A stretch of DNA of 64,000 nucleotides from NCBI GenBank assembly GCA_026936325.1, contig JAPTHN010000012.1, forward strand, positions 37,644,537 to 37,708,536, read 5' to 3'. The notes below the pieces were generated by a model. The model searched no databases. It was not told where the DNA came from and saw only the letters and a program-made list of their open reading frames with translations. Position 1 is the first letter of the stretch. Every line of letters starts with the position of its first letter. Made by a program: the position numbers and the translations under genes. This document shows positions 12,789 to 25,332 of the stretch, one piece after another. This DNA is from Platynereis dumerilii (taxonomy: Eukaryota > Annelida > Polychaeta > Phyllodocida > Nereididae).

Positions 12789-12969
12789 ATAATCCCCCGC
12801 TCGCGCAGCGGCGGGGGATTATATTGATATTCTTCGATTACCTTTTATTATTATAATCCCCCGCTCGCGCAGCGGCGGGGGATTATATTGATATTCTTCT
12901 TTTACCTTTTATTATTATAATCCCCCGCCGCTTGCGGGCGGGGGATTATATTGATATTCTTCGATTACC

Positions 12970-12973
<4 letters not shown>
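12789..12973 (+). mobile_element. Stack of three type A 5' ends (A4, A5, A6)
   Basis: Three palindromes with tails lie end to end at 12789-12846, 12853-12910 and 12917-12973, separated only by ATTATT. All have the CTTCGATTACC-type tail or the variant CTTCTTTTACC. Three A bodies and three 3' ends follow (14330, 16670, 18116), as nested insertion predicts. Confidence 0.75.
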
Positions 12974-13033
<60 letters not shown>

Positions 13034-14330
13034 CTCAGGAAAACTGTGATTACTACAAAACTATTAAAGATCCTGTTTTACAAGTCAAGGGTAGTATGCA
13101 ACTCTATTGCGCGCTCCTTCATACGAAATTTCATGATCAAATTTCATGATGCTTATGAGTTATGAGGAAAATATAAAACAAATTTCCGGCGCAGGTTTCT
13201 GAGAACCTAAGCATAACTGAGAGCTGTTGATTTTTTCTAAGATACCTTGACAAAGTCTCCAGTGCAGAAAGGCGTCTCGTGGAGATTTCATGAACACATT
13301 TCAAGATATGATTTTTTGAAAATTGGATATCCCGAAAACTGGCCAAAATTTTTCCTAAAAACAGGGAAGGAATGCACGTAGAAAGCTGAAAATGGGTGTG
13401 CTTACAGACATACCCTAGTGTACCAACTTCACAAAGTTACGGACCGCTCGGACCAACGGTCTTGGCGCTACGGACCTCCAAAAATGCAATTTTCAAGTGG
13501 CCATATCTCGGTCCCTATTTAAGCTACAACAAAGTTTGACATATCACTAGAAAGGTCTGTTTGTCAGCTTTCCAATGGTGTATAGCATGATGGTGTCAGA
13601 CACGCTGCGTAGAATCGCGTCAGACATTGAAAATTTCATGTCACTTTTTAGGTCCAAAAAACCTTTTCGGCTCAAAAAGTCAATGTAATTCTTCATGCAC
13701 GTCCATCATTATTTTATGTGGGCTACCCATATCAGCCCTCCATATTGTCCCCAAACATAAATGACCTACATCAAATAGTTTGTCCTAGAGAATTTTTTTA
13801 ATTTTCAAACTTCAAATATAAATTGCTCAGCTTCCGGTTATTCAAATTTCATGAAATTAATACCAAAAGATGCTTAAAATTATCGCCTTTACTGTCCTCC
13901 AAGGCCATACAGCTCATAGTAATAGCCAATTTTACATAGATGATTTTATATAAGCCACTATAACTCCTGCATTTATGTTTCAAATCAGATGAAAATGCAA
14001 TGACATGTTCCTAATTTATTGCCTGATTTTTCCATGTAGGCACATCTCCCCAACTCTTATGGTTTGCCTGCAGCAAGCCATTAGGGTTAGGGTTAGGGTT
14101 TACTGAACATGCACTGCTTGCAGGGTGGTACGCTTGGCCACCACAGGTGTGTCTGGCAGTCAAGATATTTGATAGGCATATGCTCCAACAACATTGCAGC
14201 GTTCATACATGCTTTTAAGAATTCATCATGAAGGACATAAATTGGAAGGGGAGAGTAAGCAGGGAAGGGGAGACAGGGGGGGCGCGGGGGATTATCCGAT
14301 ATTGCCGTACGGCAATATCAGTTATACTAG
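12917..14330 (+). mobile_element. Complete nonautonomous Helentron-like element A6
   Basis: The innermost of the three stacked elements. The palindrome is followed by the longest (ATT)n tract in the window (about 12973-13030), the body, a T-type 3' module with TTAGGG repeats at about 14081-14100, and the hairpin with CTAG end at 14330. Confidence 0.75.
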
Positions 14331-16670
14331 TTATTATTATTATTATTCAGCTCAGGAAAACTGTGATTACTGCAAAACTATTAAAGATGCTGTTTTACAA
14401 GTCAAGGGTAATATACAACTCCATTGCGTGCTACTTTACACGAAATTTCATGATCAAATTTCATGACGCTTATGAGTTATGAGGAAAATATAAAAAAAAT
14501 TTCCGGCGCAGGTTTCTGAGAACCTAAGCATAACTGAGAGCTGTTGATTTTTTCTAAGATACCTTGACAAAGTCTCCAGTGCAGAAAGGCGTCTCGTGGA
14601 GATTTCATGAACACATTTCAAGATATGATTTTTTTATAAATAGACATCCCGAAAACTGGCCAAAATTTTTCTGGAAAACAGGGAAGGAATGCTCGTAGAA
14701 AGCTGAAAATGGGCGTGCTTACAGACCTACCCTAGTGTACCAACTTCACAAAGTTACGGACCGCTCGGACAAACGGTCTGTGCGCTACGGACGTCCAAAA
14801 ACTCAAACTTCAAGTGGCCATAGCTCAGTCCCTATTGCAGCTACAGACTAGTTTGACATATCACAAGAAAGCTCTGTTTCTCAGCTTTCCAATGGTGTAT
14901 AGCATAATAGTGTCAGGCGCGCGGCGTAGAATCGCGTCAGACATTGAAAATTTCATGTCACTTTTTAGGCCCAAAAAAACTTTTCGGCTCAAAAAGTCAA
15001 TGTAATTCTTCATGCATGTCCATCATTATTTTATGTGGGCTACCCATATCAGCCCTCCATATTGTCCCCGAACATAAATTACCTACATTAAATAGTTTGT
15101 CCTAGAGAATTTTTTTAATTTTCAAACTTCAAATATAAATTGCTCAGCTTCCGGTTATTCAAATTTCATGAAATTAATACCAAAAGATGCTTAAAATTAT
15201 GGCCTTTACTGTCCTTCAAGGCCATACAGCTCATAGTAATAGCCAATTTTACATAGATGATTTTATATAAGCCACTATAACTCCTGCATTTATGTTTCAA
15301 ATCAGATGAAAATGCAATGACATGTTCCTAATTTATTGCCTGATTTTTCCATGTAGGCACATCTCCCCAACTCTTATGGTTTGCCTGCAGCAAGCCATTA
15401 GGGTTAGGGTTAGGGTTTACTCAACATGCACTGCTTGCAGGGTGGTACGCTTGGCCACTAGGGTGCATCGTCTGCCCCTATATCTTCGAAACATCATGCA
15501 CTTTTGCATGATTGTACCTTTGTATCATAAAAGAAGCCCTGCAAAATTTTAGGAAAAAATTCTAATGCAAAAGGGTGGCACAACAGCCTTGAAATTTCAG
15601 TATAAGGTCATATTTTAGCGATTCGCGGTTATAAATAATATTGTCAATTTTAAATGAAATGATTTTTGAATGGCACAGTTAGATTCCTTAGAAAGAGAGC
15701 TTTAATTTGAATACCAACATCAATGGTTTCCATTCAGTAGAAGTCAAAATTGAGTGGAGATATTTTCTTTTTTATTGGGTAAAATGTGATAAATCAAAAA
15801 AAGGATGTTAATATGACTTTGGGAAGTCAAAGAAGTCTACAAAGTGGAAATATGGTCTACTACATTATCTGATAAAACCTTGATTGCATTATGATGTAGT
15901 CAGAAGAAAATGATATGCAGAAAGGTGTCTCAATGAACTGTTGTATTTCTCATGTTTACATGTAATTTATGAAAATTTGCACATTTGAATTTGATGTATA
16001 ACTATCTAGAAAAAATTTTCAATTTTCTACTTCCTACAGCAAAGTGTTCTTTATGTTTTATTCTAACGATGACGTCAAAGTTGCACAGAAGTTGCGCTTT
16101 TAAGATGATTTTTCCAAACATTTTGTCATAAAAGTCAGAAACTTTCGGCTTTCTAAAAAACTTAGGCATGAAAAATGTTAAGAAATACAGGTTTCTACCA
16201 TTCAAATTAAAGACAATTTTCTTCTGAGAATAATGGTATATGAATTGAAATCATACAGCCAACCATAAGCTAGATATTTCTAACCGCGACTTTTCAAAGC
16301 ATCATTTTTTGACAATTTTGGACTCAACTTTGACACAAAAGTGCCACCCTAAAGCCACATCGAATCTTATTGAAATTTTGCAGAATGTGTTTCTACGGGC
16401 AAAGGTACAATATGGCAAAAGTGCAAATGAATATTTCAATTTCTTCATTTTTAGGGGGCAGACGATGCACCCTATTGGCCACCACAGGTGTGTCTGGCAG
16501 TCAAGATATTTGATAGGCATATGCTCCAACAACATTGCAGCGTTCATACATGCTTTTAAGAATTCATCATGAAGGACATGAATTGGAAGGGGAGAGTAAG
16601 CAGGGAAGGGGAGACAGGGGGGCGCGGGGGATTATCCGATATTGCCGTACGGCAATATCAGTTATACTAG
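14331..16670 (+). mobile_element. Body of A5, interrupted by a hAT-like element
   Basis: Resumes with pure (TTA)n, agreeing with the A5 tail type. The core is followed by a T module with TTAGGG repeats at about 15398-15418. A hAT-like element splits it at TTGGCCAC, and the remainder (16483-16670) runs to the type A hairpin and CTAG end. Its 5' end is inferred to be 12853-12910. Confidence 0.7.
15459..16474. mobile_element. hAT-like nonautonomous DNA transposon, 8-bp target duplication
   Basis: The termini are inverted repeats starting TAGGGTGCATCGTCTGCCCC (right end: a reverse complement with one extra G in the G-run). TTGGCCAC is duplicated exactly at 15451-15458 and 16475-16482, and the uninterrupted sequence occurs in sister copies (for example GGCCACCACAGG near 14140). 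Subterminal inverted copies of TGCACTTTTGC and TTGTACCTTTG lie just inside. At 1016 bp it has no transposase-like frame. The 8-bp duplication and TAGGG ends point to the hAT superfamily. Confidence 0.85.
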
Positions 16671-18116
16671 TTATTATTATTATTATTGAGCTCAGGAAAA
16701 CTGTGATTACTACAAAACTATTAAAGATCCTGTTTTACAAGTCAAGGGTAGTATGCGACTCCATTGCGCGCTACTTCAGACGAAATTTCATTATCAAATT
16801 TCATGATGCTTATGAGTTATGAGGAAAATATAAAATAAATTTCCGGCGCAGGTTTCTGAGAACCTAAGCATAACTGAGACCTGTGGATTTTTTGTAAGAT
16901 GCATTGACAAAGTCTCCAGTGCAGAAAGGCGTCTCGTGGAGATTTCATGAACACATTTCAAGATGTGATTTTTTGAAAATTGGATATCTCGAAAACCGAC
17001 CAATTTTTTTTTGAAAAACAGGGAAGGAATGCTCTTAGAGAGCTGAAAATGGGTGAACATACAGATGTACCATAGTGTACCAACTTCACAAAGTTACGGA
17101 CCGCTCGGACAAACGGTCTTTGCGCTACGGACGTCCAAAAAGTCAATTTTCAAGTGGCCAAATCTCGGTCCCTATTTAAGCTACAACAAAGTTTGACATA
17201 TCAAAAGAAAGGTCTGTTTGTCAGCTTTCCAATGATGTATAGCATGATGGGGTCAGACGCGCGGCGTAGAATCGCGTCAGACAGTGAAAATTTGTTGTCA
17301 CTTTTTGCGCCTACAAAAATGTTTTAGGCTAAAAAGTCAATGTAGTTCTTTATGGATGTCCATGAATAATTTTTGTGGGATGCCTAGAGCACGTCTCCAT
17401 ACTGTACCCTAAGGAAATTTACCTACATTAAATAGCTTTGGCTAGAGAAATGTTTTACTATCAAAATTGAAACGTAAATTGCTCAGCTTCTACTTATTCA
17501 AATTTCATGAAATTAATACCAAAAGATGCGTAAAAATACAGGCTTTTGACTTGCGTAAGGACATTTACCTCACACAAACACCCTATTTTACATAGATCAT
17601 TTTACATATTCAATCATAACTCATGACTTACTGCTTCAATTCAGTTAAAACTCATAAATCATGTTGCTAATTTTTTGGCCTATTTTGTGGTATAAACACA
17701 TCCACCTATCTCGAAAAAAAAAAAATTCAAACTTTTAACAGATGCATGTGGTCTGCAGTCGGGGCCATCCTGTCTCAGTGCCACCTTTTACAAGACCTAA
17801 CCTTACTGTACTGTCAAAGCAGCTGAACTAGCGAATAATATACATTGTACATTGAAAGGGTATGATGCATATGAGGGTTTCACATTGGCTGTTATATTGT
17901 TTATTAGTGCAATAGACTTATTAGGGCAGGCAGGGACTATTGTAATCATGTGATATGCCCTCTTGGAATCGAAGTTCATCCCCCAAAAACCAGGCCAGGG
18001 GACATACACAAAAATAGTGGACATGAATTTCAAAAGAAGCGTATGCAGGCCTGGGGGTAATACGGGGCCCGCGGGGATTATCCGATATTGCCGTACGGCA
18101 ATATCAGTTATACTAG
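16671..18116 (+). mobile_element. Body of A4
   Basis: Pure (TTA)n then GAGCTCAGGAAAACTG, the conserved core, a Y-type 3' module (GGGTAATACGGGG) and the type A hairpin with CTAG end. The 3' arm is one G shorter than usual (GCGGGGATTAT). The paired 5' end is inferred to be 12789-12846. Confidence 0.7.
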
Positions 18117-18118
18117 TT

Positions 18119-18172
18119 ATAATCCCCCGCTCGCGCAGCGGCGGGGGATTATATTGATATTCTTCGATTACC

Positions 18173-18215
<43 letters not shown>

Positions 18216-19513
18216 GCAGTCAGGAAAACTGTGATTACTACCAAACTATTAAAGATCCTGTTTTACAAGTCAAGGGTAATATGCGACTCCCTTGCGCGCT
18301 GCTTCATACGAAATTTCATGATCAAATTTCATGATGCTTATGAGTTATGAGGAAAATATAAAACAAATTTCCGGCGCAGGTTTCTCAGAATCTAAGCATA
18401 ACTGAGACCTGTTGATTTTTTGTAAGATGCCTTGACAAAGTCTCCAGTGCAGAAAGGCGTCTCGTGGAGATTTCATGAACACATTTCAAGATATGATTTT
18501 TTGAAAATTGGATATCCCAAAAACTGACCAAAATTTTGTTGAAAAACAGGGAAGGAATGCTCTTAGAGAGCTGAAAATGGGTGAACATACAGATGTACCA
18601 CAGTGTACCAACTTCACAAAGTTACGGACCGCTCGGACCAACGGTCTTGGCGCTACGGACGTCCAAAAATGCAATTTTCAAGTGGCCATATCTCGATCCC
18701 TATTTAAGCTACAACAAAGTTTGACATATCACAAGAAAGGTCTGTTTGTCAGCTTTCCAATGGTGTATAGCATGATGGTGTCAGACGCGCGGCGTAGAAT
18801 CGCGTCAGACATTGAAAATTTCATGTCACTTTTTGCGCCTTTCAAAACATTTTTGGCTGAAAAATCTATGAAGTTCTTCTTGGATGTTCGTGAATATTTT
18901 TTTCTATATACCTTTGTTAGGCCTACATACTGTCCTCAAAGGAAATTTGCCTACATCAAATGGTTTTTCCTAGAGAATTTTTTAAAATTCAAATTTCAAC
19001 TTTAGATTGCTCAGCTTCTAACCATCCAAATTTTATGAAATTAACACTAGAAGATGTGTAAAATTATGGCCTTATCTGTTCTCTAAGGGCATGGACCTCA
19101 TTCTAATAACCTATTTTACATGTATGATTTCATATATTCAATTATAGCTACTAAGTGCATATTTCAAATCAGTTAAAACTCAAACGACATGTTGCTAATT
19201 TTTTGCCCAATTTTTCCATGTAGACACAACCATGCAACTCTTATGGCTTGCCTGCAACAGGCCATTAGGGTTAGGGTTAGGGTTTACTCAATATGCATTG
19301 CTTGCAGGGTAGTATGCTTGACCACAACAGTGTGCCTGGCTGCCTCGACTTTTGATAGGCATATGCACCAACAAGATTACTACATTCATACATGGTTTTA
19401 AGAATTCATCATGAAGGACATGAACTGGAAAGAGGGAGTATGCAGGGCAGGGGAGACAGGGGGGGCGCGGGGGATTATCCGATATTGCCGTACGGCAATA
19501 TCAGTTATACTAG
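18119..19513 (+). mobile_element. Complete nonautonomous Helentron-like element A7
   Basis: Palindrome 18119-18152 and CTTCGATTACC tail, then (TTA)n, GCAGTCAGG body start, core, and a T-variant 3' module (TTAGGG repeats at about 19264-19284, then TTTACTCAATATGCATTGC). The hairpin and CTAG end at 19513. It has a 165-codon open frame at 18508-19005, repeated at the same place in P7. Confidence 0.75.
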
Positions 19514-19521
19514 TTATTATT

Positions 19522-19731
19522 ATAATCCCCCGCCGCTTGCGGGGGATTATATTGATATTGTTCGTTTTATTATGAATTCCCCGTAGGGGAATTCATCTTG
19601 TTATTGCTGATTTTGTTATTATTATAATCCCCCGCTCGCGCAGCGGCGGGGGATTATATTGATATTCTTCGATTACCTTTTATTATAATCCCCCGCCGCG
19701 AGCGGGGGATTATATTGATATTGTTCGTTTT
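19522..19731 (+). mobile_element. Stack of four 5' ends (A8, B1, A9, A10)
   Basis: In order: type A palindrome and tail (19522-19568), type B palindrome (19572-19596) with tail CTTGTTATTGCT, type A (19624-19681) and type A (19685-19731). Each is separated by only a few TTA units. The B1 body reappears alone at 25333-27282, after four A 3' ends. A9 has no matching body before B1 closes. Confidence 0.8.
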
Positions 19732-21193
19732 ATTATTATTATTCTTATTATTATTCTTATTATTCAGCTCAGGAAAACTGCGATTACTTCAAAACTATTA
19801 GAGATATTGGTTTACAAGTAAAGGGTAATATGCAACTCCATTGCGCGCTACTGTACACGAAATTTCATGATCAAATTTCATGACACTTATGAGTTATGAG
19901 CAAAATATAAAAAAAAATTCCGGCGCAGGTTTCTGAGAACCTACGCATAACTGGGACCTGTTGATTTTTTCTAAGATACCTTGACAAAGTCTCCAGTGCA
20001 GAAAGGCGTCTCGTGGAGATTTCATGAATACATTTCAAGATATGATTTTTTGAAAATTGGACATCCCGAAAACTGGCCAAAATTTTTCTGAAAAACAGGG
20101 AAGGAATGCTCGTAGAAAGCTGAAAATGGGCGTGCTTACAGACCTAGCCTAGTGTACCAACTTCACAAAGTTACGGACCGCTCGGACAAACGGTCTGTGC
20201 GCTACGGACGCACAAAAACTCAAAATTCAAGTGGCCATAGCTCGGTCCCTATTGCAGCTACAGACTCGTTTCACATATCACAAGAAAGGTCTGTTTCTCA
20301 GCTTTCCAATGATGTATAGCATTATAGTCTCAGACGCACGGCGTAGAATCGCGTCAGACATTGAAAATTTTTTGTCACTTTTTGCACTCACAAAAGTGTT
20401 TTAGGCTAAAAAATCTATGAAGTACTTCATGGATGTTCATCAATAATTTATGTGGGCTACCCAGGTTGGGCCTCCATATTGTGCCAAAAGGAAATTTGCC
20501 TACATCAAATACTTTTTCCTAGAGAATTTTTTTAATTTCAAAATTGAAACGTAAATTGCTCAGCTTCTACTTATTCAAATTTCATGAAATTAACACCAAA
20601 AGATGCGTAAAAATACAGGCTTTTGACTTGCGTAAGGGCATTCACCTCACACTAACACCCGATTTTACATAGATCATTTTACATATTCAATCAAAACTCA
20701 TGACTTACTGCTTCAAATCAGTTACAACTCATAAATCATGTTGCTAATTTTTTGGCCTATTTTGTGGTATAAACACATCCACCTATCTCGAAGAAAAAAA
20801 AAATTCGAACTTTTAACAGATGCATGTGGTCTACAGTCGGTGCCATCCTGTCTCAGTGCCACCTTTTACAAACCCTAACCTTACTGTACTGTCAACAGCT
20901 GAACTAGCGAATAATATACATTGTACATTGAAAGGGTATGATGCATATCAGGGTTTCACATAGGCTGTTATATTGTGTATTAGTGCAATAGACTTATTAG
21001 GGCAGGCAGGGACTATTGTAATCATGTGATGTGCCCTCTTGGAATCGAAGTTCATCCCCTAAAAACCAGGCCAGGGGACATACACAAAAATTGTGGACAT
21101 GAATTTCAAAAGAAGCGTATGCAGGCCTGGGGGTAATACGGGGCCCGCGGGGGATTATCCGATATTGCCGTACGGCAATATCAGTTATACTAG
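19685..21193 (+). mobile_element. Complete nonautonomous Helentron-like element A10
   Basis: Palindrome with loop GCCGCGAGC, TTGATATTGTTCG tail, TTATTC-interrupted microsatellite, core and Y-type 3' module (GGGTAATACGGGG). The type A hairpin and CTAG end at 21193. Confidence 0.75.
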
Positions 21194-21195
21194 TT

Positions 21196-21320
21196 ATAAT
21201 CCCCCCGCCGCTGCGCGAGCTCGCAGCGGCGGGGGATTATATTGATATTCTTCTTTTACCTTTTATTATTATTATAATCCCCCGCCGCTTGCGGGGGATT
21301 ATATTGATATTGTTCGTTTT
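21196..21320 (+). mobile_element. Stack of two type A 5' ends (A11, A12)
   Basis: The first palindrome (21196-21240) is unusually long and GC-rich because its loop is itself self-complementary (CTGCGCGAGCTCGCAG). The second is the ordinary short form at 21274-21302 with tail to 21320. Two A bodies with 3' ends follow at 22640 and 23942. Confidence 0.75.
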
Positions 21321-22640
21321 ATTATTATTATTATTATTATTCAGCTCAGGAAAACTGCGATTACTTCAAAACTATTAGAGATATTGGTTTACAAGTGAAG
21401 TATGATATGCAACTCCCGTGCGTGCTATCACTCACAAAATTTCATGATCAAATTTCATGACACTTATGAGTTATGAGCAAAATACAAAAAAAATTTCCGG
21501 CGCAGGTTTCTGAGAACCTAAGCATAACTGAGACCTGTTGATTTTTTCTAAGATACCTTGACAAAGTCTCCAGTGCAGAAAGGCGTCTCGTGGAGATTTC
21601 ATGAACACATTTCAAGATATGATTTTTTGAAAACCAGACATCCCGAAAACTGGCAAAAATTTTTCTGAAAAACCGGGAAGGAATGCTCGTAGAAAGCTGA
21701 AAATGGGCGTGCTTACAGACCTACCCTAGTGTACCAACTTCACAAAGTTACGGACCGCTCGGACAAACGGTCTTAGCGCTACGGACGTCCAAAAACTCAA
21801 AATTCAAGTGGCCATAGCTCAGTCCCTATTGCAGCTACAGACTAGTTTCACATATCACAAGAAAGGTCTGTTTGTCAGCTTTCCAATGGTGTATAGCATA
21901 ATAGTGTCAGGCGCCCGGCGTAGAATCGCGTCGGACATTGAAAATTTCATGTCACTTTTTAGGGCCAAAAAAACTTTTCGGCTAAAAAAGTCAATGTAAT
22001 TCTTCATGCACGTCCATAATTATTTTATGTGGGCTACCCATATCAGCCCTCCATATTGTCCCCAAACATAAATTACCTACATTAAATAGTTTGTCCTAGA
22101 GAATTTTTTTAATTTTCAAACTTCAAACATAAATTGCTCAGCTTCCGGTTATTCAAATTTCATGAAATTAATACCAAAAGATGCTTAAAATTATCGACTT
22201 TACTGTCCTCCAAGGCCATACAGCTCATAGTAATAGCCAATTTTACATAGATGATTTTATATAAGCAACTATAACTCCTGCATTTATGTTTCAAATCAGA
22301 TGAAAATGCAATGACATGTTCCTAATTTATTGCCTGATTTTTCCATGTAGGCACTTCTCCCAAACTCTTATGGTTTGCCTGCAGCAAGCCATTACGGTTA
22401 GGGTTAGGGTTTACTCAACATGCACTGCTTGCAGGGTGGTATGCTTGGCCATCACAGGTGTGTCTGGCAGTCAAGATATTTGATAGGCATATGCTCCAAA
22501 ACATTGCAGCGTTCATACATGCTTTTAAGAATTCATCATGAAGGACATGAATTGGAAGGGGAGAGTAAGCAGGGAAGGGGAGACAGGGGGGGCGCGGGGG
22601 ATTATCCGATATTGCCGTACGGCAATATCAGTTATACTAG
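21274..22640 (+). mobile_element. Complete nonautonomous Helentron-like element A12
   Basis: 5' palindrome, (TTA)n, core, T-type 3' module (repeat at 22392-22411 with one TTACGG variant), type A hairpin and CTAG end. The microsatellite is pure TTA although the tail is of the TTGTTCG kind, an exception to the usual pairing of tail and tract. Confidence 0.75.
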
Positions 22641-23942
22641 TTATTATTATTATTATTATTATTCAGCTCAGGAAAACTGTGATTACTACAAAACTATTAA
22701 AGATCCTGTGTTACAAGTCAAGGGTAATATGCGACTCCATTGCGCGCTACTTCATACGAAATTTCATGATCAAATTTCATGATGCTTATGAGTTATGAGG
22801 AAAATATAAAACAAATTTCCGGCGCAGGTTTCTGAGAACCTAAGCATAACTGAGACCTGTTGATTTTTTGTAAGATACCTTGACAAAGTCTCCAGTGCAG
22901 AAAGGCGTCTCGTGGAGATTTCATGAACACATTTCAAGATATGATTTTTTGAAAATTGGATATCCCGAAAACTGACTGAAATTTTGTTGAAAAACAGGGA
23001 AGGAATGCTCTTAGAGAGCTGAAATTGGGTGAACATACAGATGTACCACAGTGTACCAACTTCACAAAGTTACGGACCGCTCGGACCAACGGTCTTGGCG
23101 CTACGGACGTCCAAAAATGCAATTTTCAAGTGGCCATATCTCGGTCCCTATTGCAGCTACAACAAAGTTTGACATATCACAAGAAAGGTCTGTTTGTCAG
23201 CTTTCCAATGGTGTATAGCATAATAGTGTCAGACGCGCGGCGTAGAATCGCGTCGGACATTGAAAATTTCATGTCACTTTTTAGGCCCAAAAAACCTTTT
23301 CGGCTCAAAAAGTCAATGTAATTCTTCATGCACGTCCATCATTATTTTATGTGGGCTACCCATATCAGCCCTCCATATTGTCCCAAAACATAAATTACCT
23401 ACATTAAATAGTTTGTCCTAGAGAATTTTTTTAATTTTCAAACTTCAAATATAAATTGCTCAGCTTCCGGTTATTCAAATTTCATGAAATTAATACCAAA
23501 AGATGCTTAAAATTATCGCCTTTACTGTCCTCCAAGGCCATACAGCTCATGGTAATAGCCAATTTTACATAGATGATTTTATATAAGCCACAATAACTCC
23601 TGCATTTATGTTTCAAATCAGATGAAAATGCAATGACATGTTCCTAATTTATTGCCTGATTTTTCCATGTAGGCACATCTCCCCAACTCTTATGGTTTGC
23701 CTGCAACAAGCCATTAGGGTTAGGGTTAGGGTTTACTCAACATGCACTGCTTGCAGGGTGGTACGCTTGGCCAGCAGAGGTGTGTATGGCTGGCTATGTG
23801 TCTGGCTGCCAAGACATTTCATAGGCATATGCTCCAGCCATGAAGGACTTGAACTGGGAGGAGGGAGTAAGCAGGGCAAGGGAGACAGGGGGGGCGCGGG
23901 GGATTATCCGATATTGCCGTACGGCAATATCAGTTATACTAG
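22641..23942 (+). mobile_element. Body of A11
   Basis: Pure (TTA)n, core and a T-type 3' module with TTAGGG repeats at about 23713-23733. There is a local rearrangement near 23785-23850 where GTGTGTATGGCTGGC replaces part of the usual end sequence. The hairpin and CTAG end at 23942. The 5' end is inferred to be 21196-21264. Confidence 0.7.
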
Positions 23943-23950
23943 TTATTATT

Positions 23951-25332
23951 ATAATCCCCCGCTCGCGCAGCGGCGGGGGATTATATTGATATTCTTCGTT
24001 TTATTATTATTTTTATTATTATTATTATTATTCAGCTCAGGAAAACTGTGATTACTGCAAAACTATTACAGATGACATCCTGAAACCTCAAACACAATAT
24101 GTGACTCCATTGCGTGCTACTTCTTACGAAATTTCATGATCAAATTTCACGACACTTATGAGTTATGAGCAAAATACAAAAAAAATTTCCGGCGCAGGTT
24201 TCTCAGAACCTAAGCATAACTGAGACCTGTTGATTTTTTGTAAGATACCTTGACAAAGTCTCCAGTGCAGAAAGGCGTCCTGTGGAGATTTCATGAATAC
24301 ATTTCAAGATACGATTTTTTGAAAATTGAACATCCCGAAAATTTATGGAAAATTTTCTGAAAAACAGGGAAGGAATGCTCGTAGAAAGCTGAAAATGGGT
24401 ATACTTACAGACCTACTCTAGTGTACCAACTTCACAAAGTTACGGACCGCTCGGACAAACGGTCTCTGCGCTACGGACGCACAAAAACTCAAAATTCAAG
24501 TGGCCATATCTCGGTCCCTATCGCAGCTACAGACTAGTTTCACATATCACAAGAAAGGTCTGTTTGTCAGCTTTCCAATGGTGTATAGCATAATAGCGTC
24601 AGGCGCGCGCCGTAGAATCGCGTCGGACATTGAAAATTTCATGTCACTTTTTAGGCCCAAAAAACCTTTTCGGCTCAAAAAGTCAATGTAATTCTTCATG
24701 CACGTCCATCATTATTTTATGTGGGCTACCCATATCAGCCCTCCATATTGTCCCCAAACATAAATCACCTACATTAAATAGTTTGTCCTAGAGAATTTTT
24801 TTAATTTTCAAACTTCAAATATAAATTGCTCAGCTTCCGGTTATTCAAATTTCATGAAATTAATACCAAAAGATGCTTAAAATTATCGCCTTTACTGTCC
24901 TCCAAGGCCATACAGCTCATAGTAATAGCCAATTTTACATAGATGATTTTATATAAGCCACTATAACTCCTGCATTTATGTTTCAAATCAGATGAAAATG
25001 CAATGACATGTTCCTAATTTATTGCCTGATTTTTCCATGTAGGCACATCTCCCCAACTCTTATGGTTTGCCTGCAGCAAGCCATTAGGGTTAGGGTTAGG
25101 GTTTACTCAACATGCACTGCTTGCAGGGTGGTACGCTTGGCCACCACAGGTGTGTCTGGCAGTCAAGATATTTGATAGGCATATGCTCCAACAACATTGC
25201 AGCGTTCATACATGCTTTTAAGAATTCATCATGAAGGACATGAATTGGAAGGGGAGAGTAAGCAGGGCAGGGAGACAGGGGGGGCGCGGGGGATTATCCG
25301 ATATTGCCGTACGGCAATATCAGTTATACTAG
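23951..25332 (+). mobile_element. Complete nonautonomous Helentron-like element A13
   Basis: Palindrome 23951-23984 with a hybrid tail (CTTCG of one kind joined to TTTTATT of the other). The body's 5' half has CATCCTGAAACCTC and is almost the same as the start of the window (P1). T module with TTAGGG repeats at about 25083-25104. The hairpin and CTAG end at 25332. Confidence 0.75.
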
